Source: JBKPIY01 sp046730475
Lineage (GTDB): Bacteria > Actinomycetota > Thermoleophilia > Solirubrobacterales > 70-9
Reading direction: 5' to 3'
Assembly (NCBI GenBank): GCA_046730475.1
Contig: JBKPIY010000105.1
Span: forward strand, 1 to 10,368
DNA: 10,368 nt
Part shown: one piece after another, positions 6,120 to 10,368 of the stretch
How positions within the stretch are numbered: the stretch's first letter is position 1
Layout of the letters: every line of letters starts with the position of its first letter
Notes under the pieces: model-generated
Told to the model about the DNA's origin: nothing
Seen by the model: the letters and a program-made list of their open reading frames with translations, nothing else
Database searches by the model: none
Made by a program: the position numbers and the translations under genes

Positions 6120-6741
6120 GGCCGCATCCTCTTCCCCGGCGCCATGTTGCCCTTCTGGTTCTTCGTCACCCAGTTCCTCCAAGGTGTCAACGGCTACAGC
6201 CCGACCGAGGCCGGCGTCGCCTTCCTGCCGACGACGCTCGTCAACTTCGCGGCGGCCGTCGCCGTCCCGAGCCTTACACGCCGACTCGGTAACGGGCGCC
6301 TGCTCGCCACCGCCCTCGCGGTCGGGTTGATCGGGATGGCCTGGCTCGGCCGCATCTCCGCCGACACCCCCTACCTCACCGGCATTGCGCTGCCAATGAC
6401 CCTGATCGGCGCCGGGCAGGGCGGCGCCCCTGGGCCCGCTCACCGCGTCGGGCATCGCCGGCGTCACCCGCGAGGACGCCGGTGCGGCCTCCGGGCTGGT
6501 CAACGTCGCCCACCGGCTCGGCGGCTCCCTCGGCCTCGGCATCCTCGTAGCCGTGTTCGCCGCCGCCGGCTCGCCTGGGCTCGACGCCCGCGATCTGCTC
6601 GCCCATCGCATCGCGACCTCGCTCACCGTCGGCGCGGCAATGCTCGCGATCGCACTCGCGCTCGTAGTCGTGCTGATCGTCAGGACCCCTAAGGTCTCGA
6701 CGTCCCTCGTGGTCGACTGCGTCGAGGCGGCGGAATGCTGA
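6120..6741 (+). pseudogene. DHA2-type MFS transporter, C-terminal half, frameshifted
   Basis: From about 6123, frame 3 reads 'RILFPGAMLPFWFFVTQFLQ', 'GYSPTEAGVAFLPTTLVNF', 'RRLGNGRLLATALAVGLIGM' and 'GIALPMTLIGAGQG'. After the CCCC run 6427-6430 it continues in frame 1 as 'LGPLTASGIAGVTREDAGAA', 'SGLVNVAHRLGGSLGLGIL' and a last TM helix, to TGA 6739-6741. One extra C explains the shift. This is the half of an EmrB/QacA-type drug exporter from about TM8 to the end; the N-terminal half with motif A is missing. The tail ends 25 nt before the DUF2255 gene, so the intact gene probably headed that cluster. Confidence 0.78.
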
Positions 6742-6766
6742 CCCACATCGCGAAGGAGATGCGCCG

Positions 6767-7153
6767 ATGACAACGTGGACCAGCGACGAGGTCACCAGGA
6801 TCGGCGAAGCGGAAGAGCTCGAGATCGCGTCACTTCGACGCAACGGCACGCTGCGAAGCCCCGTGACGATCTGGGTCGTCCGCCACGATGACGACCTCTA
6901 CGTCCGGTCCGTCAATGGGCCCACCGCGGCCTGGTTTCGTGGCGCTCAGGTGCGCCACGAGGGCCACATCCAGGCTGGCGGCGTCGCCAAGGACGTCACC
7001 TTCGCCGACGCCAACCGCGACATCGACGACCGGATCGACGATGCATTCCGCACCAAGTACAGCCGCTATTCCGAAACCACGATCAGCCGCATCACGAGCC
7101 CTGAGGCCCGATCCACGACGATTAAGCTCGTGCCCCGCCCACCAAGCTCCTAG
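6767..7153 (+). CDS. DUF2255 family protein
   Basis: A complete 128-residue protein of the DUF2255 family, recognised by 'MTTWTSDEVTRIGEAEELEI' at the start, 'VTIWVVRHDDDLYVRS' (33-48), 'AWFRGAQVRHEG' and 'IQAGGVAKDVTF', and a C-terminal 'KYSRY…' helix followed by 'TTIKLVPR'. The family has no established biochemical function; its fold resembles small beta-barrel, nitroreductase-like (FMN-binding split-barrel style) proteins, but this is my impression only. The start is firm: AAGGAGAT (6753-6760) stands six nt before ATG. No signal peptide or membrane segment is present, so it is cytoplasmic. The cupin gene begins 26 nt after the stop, which suggests a two-gene operon, and a decayed MFS gene lies directly upstream. 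Confidence 0.85.
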   Translation: MTTWTSDEVTRIGEAEELEIASLRRNGTLRSPVTIWVVRHDDDLYVRSVNGPTAAWFRGAQVRHEGHIQAGGVAKDVTFADANRDIDDRIDDAFRTKYSRYSETTISRITSPEARSTTIKLVPRPPSS

Positions 7154-7179
7154 TTCGACAACGACCACGGAGAAACCAG

Positions 7180-7587
7180 ATGCATATCACCAAGAACTCC
7201 ATCGAGACCACGGTTGGGCCGAGCGAGTGGTTCACTGGCGCCGTCCACATCGACACGGTCGCGACGCCGACAGGGCCGTCGCGCCTTCTGGCGAGCAGGG
7301 TCCACTTCACGCCTGGTGCGCGGACGGCGTGGCACACCCACCCCAACGGCCAGACGATCTACGTCACCGAGGGCGTCGGCCTCTGCCAGCGCCGCGGCGG
7401 ACCGATCGAGGTGATCCGACCCGGTGACCGCGTCTTCTTCGAACCGGGCGAGGACCACTGGGGCGGCGCCGCCCCCAACCGCTTCATGACCCACCTCGCG
7501 ATGGTTGAGGTCGACGACGAAGGCAACAGCGCGACCTGGGGCGAGCACGTCGCCGACGAGGAGTACAACGCTCCGCAGGCGTCATAG
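7180..7587 (+). CDS. Cupin-domain protein, manganese hydroxynitrile-lyase-like
   Basis: A 135-residue single-domain cupin resembling the bacterial (R)-hydroxynitrile lyases of the GtHNL/AcHNL type and their many uncharacterised relatives. Cupin motif 1 is GARTAWHTHPNGQTIYV; His52, His54 and Gln58 match the known metal ligands. Motif 2 is GDRVFFEPGEDHWGG, with His93 as the fourth ligand. The relatives have His two residues after this ligand (HWHGA); here Gly95 takes its place. The active-site His of 'MTHLA' (His105) is kept. Metal binding is therefore likely, but the catalytic pocket differs. The start is supported by GGAGA six nt before ATG 7180. It follows DUF2255 by 26 nt and is probably co-transcribed with it. 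Most genomic relatives have no proven cyanohydrin activity, so I would not call it a lyase outright. Confidence 0.85.
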   Translation: MHITKNSIETTVGPSEWFTGAVHIDTVATPTGPSRLLASRVHFTPGARTAWHTHPNGQTIYVTEGVGLCQRRGGPIEVIRPGDRVFFEPGEDHWGGAAPNRFMTHLAMVEVDDEGNSATWGEHVADEEYNAPQAS

Positions 7588-7659
7588 CTCCCCGCGACGG
7601 CTTCCCTCCTGAGACACGGGCATTTGTGACCCCACGGGCAACTACTCGTGCGTGAGCGG

Positions 7660-7682
7660 TGGGTTGCAGTTTGGGTTGCAGT
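7660..7682 (+). repeat. Tandem 12-bp duplication TGGGTTGCAGT
   Basis: TGGGTTGCAGT occurs at 7660-7670 and again at 7672-7682, separated by one T. It lies in the 253-bp gap between the cupin and SnoaL-like genes. Its reverse complement reads as 'LQPKLQP', a type of ending I associate with actinobacterial tyrosine recombinases, so it may be a recombinase or attachment-site relic. This is speculative. I see no gene in 7588-7840. Confidence 0.4.
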
Positions 7683-7824
7683 CGTGGTAGAGCAACGGGT
7701 GCCCTCCAGGGCCGCCGCGAGCCGCCCCGGCCGTAGGAATGAGAGTGGCCCCCCTGGCCCGCGAGGTCGGTGGCTTCTCTTCTGCGGTGGGGCTCAATCG
7801 CGTCGTGCCCCCCGTCGGGCAGCG

Positions 7825-7830
7825 CGATAC
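7825..7830 (+). promoter_or_regulatory. Possible -10 box (GATACT) for a leaderless SnoaL-like gene
   Basis: GATACT lies 10 nt before ATG 7841 and no ribosome binding site is present between them. This spacing would put the transcription start at or next to the ATG, as in leaderless actinobacterial genes. No good -35 is visible. Confidence 0.35.
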
Positions 7831-7840
7831 TGCGGGGGCG

Positions 7841-8260
7841 ATGTCGCAGGAGAACATCGAGGTCGTGCGTCGGAGCTGGGAGGAGTTCCAGGCGGGAATG
7901 GAGCGTGGCGATCCCGGGGCCCTTTTCAATTCGGAAGGCGTCGCTGACGATCTGGAGTGGATATCGGACGCACCGTTGGACGGGAGGACGATCTGGCGCG
8001 GGCGCGAGGAATTCGTCGAGTTCGTACGCACCTGGACCGAGGCATTCGAGGACTGGTCGATTCGGATTGAGCGACTGATCGATGCCGGCGATGACCGAGT
8101 TGTGGTGCTCACCCACCAGTCGGCAACGGGCAAAGGGAGCGGCGCGCCGGTCGAACTGAAGCTGGGCCAGGTCGTCGAACTGCAAGGTGCCCGCCAGATT
8201 CGGGTGACGAACTACCTCACCCACGCCGAGGCCCTCGAAGCCGCCGGGCTGCGGGAGTAG
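7841..8260 (+). CDS. SnoaL-like / NTF2-like fold protein
   Basis: A 139-residue protein beginning 'MSQENIEVVRRSWEEFQAGM', the standard first helix of the short SnoaL-like polyketide-cyclase/NTF2 fold proteins that are very numerous in Solirubrobacterales-type genomes. The middle 'WISDAPLDGRTIWRGREEFVEFV' and the strands 'EDWSIRIERLIDAGDDRVVVL' and 'LGQVVELQGARQIRVTNYLTH' complete the alpha+beta cone, a single domain. Proteins of this type bind small hydrophobic ligands or act as isomerases/cyclases; the actual role is unknown and no catalytic residues can be named with confidence. ATG 7841 is chosen because it starts the domain; an in-frame ATG at 7739 would add 34 residues unlike the family. 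There is no Shine-Dalgarno site; a -10-like GATACT is 10 nt upstream. Confidence 0.85.
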   Translation: MSQENIEVVRRSWEEFQAGMERGDPGALFNSEGVADDLEWISDAPLDGRTIWRGREEFVEFVRTWTEAFEDWSIRIERLIDAGDDRVVVLTHQSATGKGSGAPVELKLGQVVELQGARQIRVTNYLTHAEALEAAGLRE

Positions 8261-8282
8261 GCGGGGTGCGGGTGGGGAACTA

Positions 8283-8330
8283 CCGAGGTCCTCGGCGAGA
8301 GCCGTGCCAATGGGGCTGGACGGGCTCTCG
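8283..8330. terminator. Two hairpins in the convergent gap after the SnoaL-like gene
   Basis: CCGAG-GTC-CTCGG (8283-8295) is a tight 5-bp stem. Just after it, CGAGAGCC (8296-8303) pairs perfectly with GGCTCTCG (8323-8330). They lie between the SnoaL-like stop (8260) and the end of the minus-strand small membrane protein (8347), where a terminator for both is expected. No T tract is present. Confidence 0.35.
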
Positions 8331-8346
8331 GCGTTGTGGCTGCGGC

Positions 8347-8565
8347 TCAGCGGGACTCGGCCCGGTGAACCGCGGTGGCGTGACCGTGGGCGGTCTTGGT
8401 CGAGCCGCCCAGGCCCACGGTCGAGATGAGGAGCGCGGCGGTGCACAGCAGGATGGTCGCCAGCTTCATTCGCTTCGGCGTGAGCCAGGTTCGGTGCTGG
8501 GCTTGGAGCCATGTACGAGCGCCCGTCGCGCCCACCGCGGCCGTCATGACGCAAGCGGCGCACAT
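8347..8565 (-). CDS. Small CxxC single-TM membrane protein (72 aa), unknown function
   Basis: Reads MCAACVMTAAVGATGARTWL, then a basic stretch (WLTPKRMK), one hydrophobic helix (about 34-53, LATILLCTAALLISTVGLGG) and a short polar tail. AGGTGGAG stands upstream of ATG 8565 on the minus strand, a fair ribosome binding site. The N-terminal CxxC and the pattern 'ATGARTWL…WLTP.R' resemble small hypothetical proteins I associate with Thermoleophilia-type actinobacteria, but I cannot name a family or function. The cysteine pair could bind a metal or be a redox pair. The plus-strand frames over this stretch look like antisense shadows. Confidence 0.6.
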   Translation of the reverse strand: MCAACVMTAAVGATGARTWLQAQHRTWLTPKRMKLATILLCTAALLISTVGLGGSTKTAHGHATAVHRAESR

Positions 8566-8586
8566 GGGGGGGACTCCACCTCGCCC

Positions 8587-8603
8587 TCAAACGCTTGTCG
8601 AGG
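8587..8603 (+). repeat. 17-bp direct repeat, copy 1
   Basis: TCAAACGCTTGTCGAGG. It differs in one base from the copy at 8747-8763, exactly 160 bp downstream. A related 14-mer (AACGCTCGTCGAGG) is at 9707-9720. The second copy borders the recombinase remnant, so an attachment-site role is possible. Confidence 0.5.
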
Positions 8604-8746
8604 GAGGTTGCCGTTCGCGGCGCCGAGGCGCTTCTAAGGAGGAGCACGGATAGTCTGCCCCTTGCGCCGGGCCTTCGGATCTCTCTCCGCCCGGTGCAGG
8701 GGGCGGGCCGGTTCTGATCGAACGGCGCGACTGTCAGCGTCGCTCG

Positions 8747-8763
8747 TCAAATGCTTGTCGAGG
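8747..8763 (+). repeat. 17-bp direct repeat, copy 2
   Basis: TCAAATGCTTGTCGAGG, one mismatch to the copy at 8587-8603. The 143 bases between the two copies hold no gene I can support. Confidence 0.5.
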
Positions 8764-8829
8764 CGAGCCTCGTGGTACGGCCCCCGCAGGCGACGCTGTC
8801 CGACAATCCCCTCCCCGTGCCCGTGAGGG

Positions 8830-9488
8830 CTCAGGTGGAGCCTGGTGGTGCGAAACGTCGCCGACGCGGCCTCGCCCCGGCCAACCGCGCCGCCGAGCCC
8901 GTCCACGGACGTGGTCGGCGCCCGAGCTTCAGGCCTTCCTCGATTCGGTCAAGAGCACCCGGTTCGAGCCACCTTGGATCGTGTTCGCGAGCACCGGGCT
9001 TAGGCGCGGCGAGGGGCTCGCCCTTGGGTGGGCCGACGTCGATCTCGAAGCCGGCCCGCTCGCGATCCCCTATCTCGAAGCCCGGCCGGGGGCGCTCGGT
9101 CGCGCTCGACGCGGGCACCGCGGCCGCGCTCCGGGCACATCGGAAGCGCCAGGCGGCCGAGAAGCTCCAGTGGCTGGGGGCACGTCTTCGCCGCGAGGAC
9201 GGCGTCCCCTACGCACCGGACTACGTGACCCGGGCCTTTCGCGAGGCGGTCGCCCGGGCGGGGCTGCCACGGATCCGCCTCCACGACCTCCGCCACACCT
9301 GGGCGAGCCTGGCGCTGGCCGCGGGCGTCAACCCGAAAGTCGTCTCCGAGCGGCTCGGCCACGCCACCGTCAGCTTCACGCTCGACACCTACTCGCACGT
9401 GATGCCGGGGCTGCAGGAGGACGCCGCCGAGCGGGTCGCGGTTGCGATCGGGTCGCAATCGCGGCGGGGCCCCAGCGGCGCCCGCTAG
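8830..9488 (+). pseudogene. Tyrosine recombinase/integrase, scrambled remnant
   Basis: Three successive frames each keep a piece of a phage-type integrase. Frame 1 (about 8833-8912) reads 'LRWSLVVRNVADA', the end of the core-binding domain. Frame 2 (about 8910-9070) reads 'ELQAFLDSVKS' and 'TGLRRGEGLALGWADVDLEAG', with the first catalytic Arg at 9002-9004. Frame 3 (about 9083-9488) reads 'GRGRSVALDAGTAAALRAHR', 'LHDLRHTWASLALAAGVNPK', 'VVSERLGHATVSFTLDTYSH', with His 9282-9284 and Arg 9291-9293 of HxxR, His 9360-9362 and the nucleophilic Tyr at 9390-9392. Compared with typical relatives, about 15 codons are missing between 'DLEAG' and 'GRGR', and the N-terminal SAM-like DNA-binding half is gone. 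The enzyme once integrated a mobile element; its catalytic tail could be intact but the whole is very unlikely to work. No complete element or paired attachment sites can be shown here. Confidence 0.8.
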
Positions 9489-9626
9489 GAAATCCCTGCA
9501 AATCGTATGACGAGCACACCGAGCGATACTGGCGCGAGCGGTTCGGCTTTCGCGCATCGCTGACTCGCCGACCCGACGCCGACGGCATCAAGCGTCCCGC
9601 CTGTGGATGCCGCTCTTCCCTGAAGC

Positions 9627-9821
9627 CTAAACCGGTTGCTTGACCCGGGACCGCGGACGGGTCGTCTCGGCGACGTACCGTTCCGCGTTCAGGCAGGACC
9701 CCCGCCAACGCTCGTCGAGGCGCGCCCTGTCGGGTTCGTCCTCGTCAACCGTGGTTGGCTCCTCGATGGCCTCGTCGACGTTCGTGGACGCGGCCAACAC
9801 CTCTCTGTCCTTCTCAGCCAT
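9627..9821 (-). CDS. Possible small acidic protein (64 aa), unknown
   Basis: From ATG 9821 the frame reads MAEKDREVLAASTNVDEAIE, an acidic stretch (EEPTTVDEDEPDRARLDERW) and a basic tail, ending at 9627. Roughly 85% of third codon positions are G or C by my count, which fits coding in this genome but is only weak support in GC-rich DNA. There is no Shine-Dalgarno site. No relative or domain is recognised. The surrounding 9489-9907 otherwise holds nothing I can identify. Confidence 0.25.
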   Translation of the reverse strand: MAEKDREVLAASTNVDEAIEEPTTVDEDEPDRARLDERWRGSCLNAERYVAETTRPRSRVKQPV

Positions 9822-9907
9822 CACGGGACAGGGGTATCGGCTCATGTCGGCTGGATCGAGCGGACTGACAAACCCACACCGCCCAGTTGCAAGCAGATCA
9901 GGCGCCG

Positions 9908-10090
9908 CTACCGACCTCCATGCCCACGTCTCATCTCGCTGGCGGGACGCTCGCTTGTCGTCCGAGACGGGAGCCGCCGCCGATCCGGTGCGCGCTCTCG
10001 CATCCACCCGAAGGGAGGCGTCGGCAGATACGCGGGGGCAGTGGTCGCCTGATCGGCCCTGACCTTGAACCACACCATGACTCGTCGCAC
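9908..10090 (-). pseudogene. 5' stub of a gene coupled to the MFS gene (14 recognisable codons)
   Basis: GTG at 10090 is preceded by AAGGAG six nt upstream, and this ribosome binding site overlaps the stop codon of the MFS gene (TAAGGAG). The product starts VRRVMVWFKVRADQ, resembling the first beta strand of small actinobacterial ferredoxin-like (ABM-type) proteins that begin 'MVRYKVK…'. After codon 14 the frame continues for 46 more codons to TAG 9908-9910 in low-complexity Arg/Pro-rich sequence, and no other frame continues the domain. It is probably a gene cut off about 10,049. The family guess is from memory and weak. Confidence 0.4.
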
Positions 10091-10100
10091 TGCCTGCTCC

Positions 10101-10368
10101 TTAGTCGCTCTGGATGGGAACCGGGACGGCCTCGAGCCGCTCCTGAGCCGCTTTCCGCGGGCGGCCGGGGAGTAGGAGCGCCAGCGCCACGCCGATCCCC
10201 GCCAGCACGACGCAGGCCAGGAAGGCCGACTGGAAGCCCTCGTTCAGCACGAGGAGCTGATTCGCACCTTCGTGCGCCGCCAGGTAGTCCTGGGAGCGGG
10301 AGACGGCAACCGTCGTGACGATGGCGACGCCGAGGGCTCCGCCGATCTGGAGGGCGGTGTTGTTGAGG
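10101..10368 (-). CDS. DHA2-type MFS transporter, C-terminal end (partial, runs off the window)
   Basis: On the minus strand 89 codons are in the window: 'LNNTALQIGGALGVAIVTTV', 'SRSQDYLAAHEGANQLLVLN', 'EGFQSAFLACVVLAGIGVAL', then a basic tail to TAA at 10101-10103. These are the last two membrane helices and tail of an EmrB/QacA-type drug exporter, including 'QIGGALGVAI', which aligns with 'QVGGALGLAI' of the intact exporter at 1653-3179; both also share 'GFQ' before the last helix. The 5' part lies beyond 10368, so no start codon is visible and the completeness of the gene cannot be judged. A downstream gene stub overlaps its stop with its ribosome binding site. Confidence 0.85.
   Translation of the reverse strand, partial: LNNTALQIGGALGVAIVTTVAVSRSQDYLAAHEGANQLLVLNEGFQSAFLACVVLAGIGVALALLLPGRPRKAAQERLEAVPVPIQSD

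Noticed and set aside
7682..7700. tRNA-like D-arm (GTGGTAGAGCAAC)
   Set aside because: Resembles a tRNA D-arm, but no acceptor stem, anticodon arm or GTTCGA T-arm follows at the right distance.
7484..8647. 387-residue minus-strand ORF
   Set aside because: Runs antisense to the cupin end, SnoaL-like gene and small membrane protein; composition is Arg/Pro-rich with no recognisable domain.
9489..9643. Reading frame after the integrase (…YDEHTERYWRERFGF…)
   Set aside because: Short stretch looks protein-like, but there is no start, ribosome site or recognised family; may be a relic, not supportable as a gene.
1..10368. CRISPR arrays, rRNA genes, complete insertion sequences or toxin-antitoxin pairs
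   Set aside because: No regularly spaced repeats, rRNA motifs, transposase with terminal inverted repeats, or toxin-antitoxin families were seen on either strand.

Overview
The window comes from a GC-rich actinobacterium. The 'MSQEN…' SnoaL-like protein at 7841-8260, the small 'MCAAC' membrane protein at 8347-8565 and the style of the recombinase and ECF-sigma fragments remind me of soil Solirubrobacterales/Thermoleophilia. That placement is an inference from protein style, not a measured result. The region looks accessory: short stress, detoxification and efflux genes are mixed with at least six broken or truncated genes, and no single long operon or biosynthetic cluster is present.

Layout. 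1-406 (+) is the C-terminal part of an ECF sigma factor with a SnoaL-like extension, split by a +1 frameshift. 467-577 (+) is a 36-residue ORF with a strong ribosome binding site, ending 7 nt before a GNAT acetyltransferase (585-1043 +). A VOC/glyoxalase-fold protein follows (1205-1630 +). 1653-3179 (-) is an intact DHA2-type MFS drug exporter. It is divergent from a MarR regulator (3277-3753 +), and the gap between them holds a TATAAT box overlapped by a 21-bp imperfect palindrome. 3812-4592 (+) is a broken YhgE/Pip-like membrane protein. 4647-4982 (-) is a two-TM pore-loop channel with a non-canonical selectivity filter. 5109-5771 (+) is a GST-family protein.

5803-5841 is a hairpin between converging genes. 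5860 to about 6115 (-) is a frameshifted C-terminal remnant of an alpha/beta hydrolase, joined head-to-head to a C-terminal remnant of a second DHA2 MFS transporter (about 6120-6741 +). Then come an intact DUF2255 protein (6767-7153 +), a cupin of the manganese hydroxynitrile-lyase type (7180-7587 +), a SnoaL-like protein (7841-8260 +), a small CxxC membrane protein (8347-8565 -) and a scrambled tyrosine recombinase (about 8830-9488 +). The last part holds little recognisable coding until a 14-codon gene stub (10049-10090 -) and the C-terminus of a third DHA2 MFS transporter (10101-10368 -, running off the window).

How the genes fit together. The best-supported functional unit is MarR plus the divergent MFS pump: a self-regulated, ligand-responsive efflux pair. 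MarR may have been co-transcribed with the now broken YhgE/Pip gene. DUF2255 and the cupin are closely spaced and probably co-transcribed, downstream of a decayed MFS gene. The recombinase remnant and several truncated ends suggest past insertion, deletion and rearrangement. Three of the frameshifts sit in 4-nt G or C runs, so sequencing or assembly error is a live alternative to real decay. I do not see a convincing new multi-gene system. The most interesting single items are the channel filter, the MarR/MFS operator, the His-to-Gly change in the cupin and the truncation junctions.
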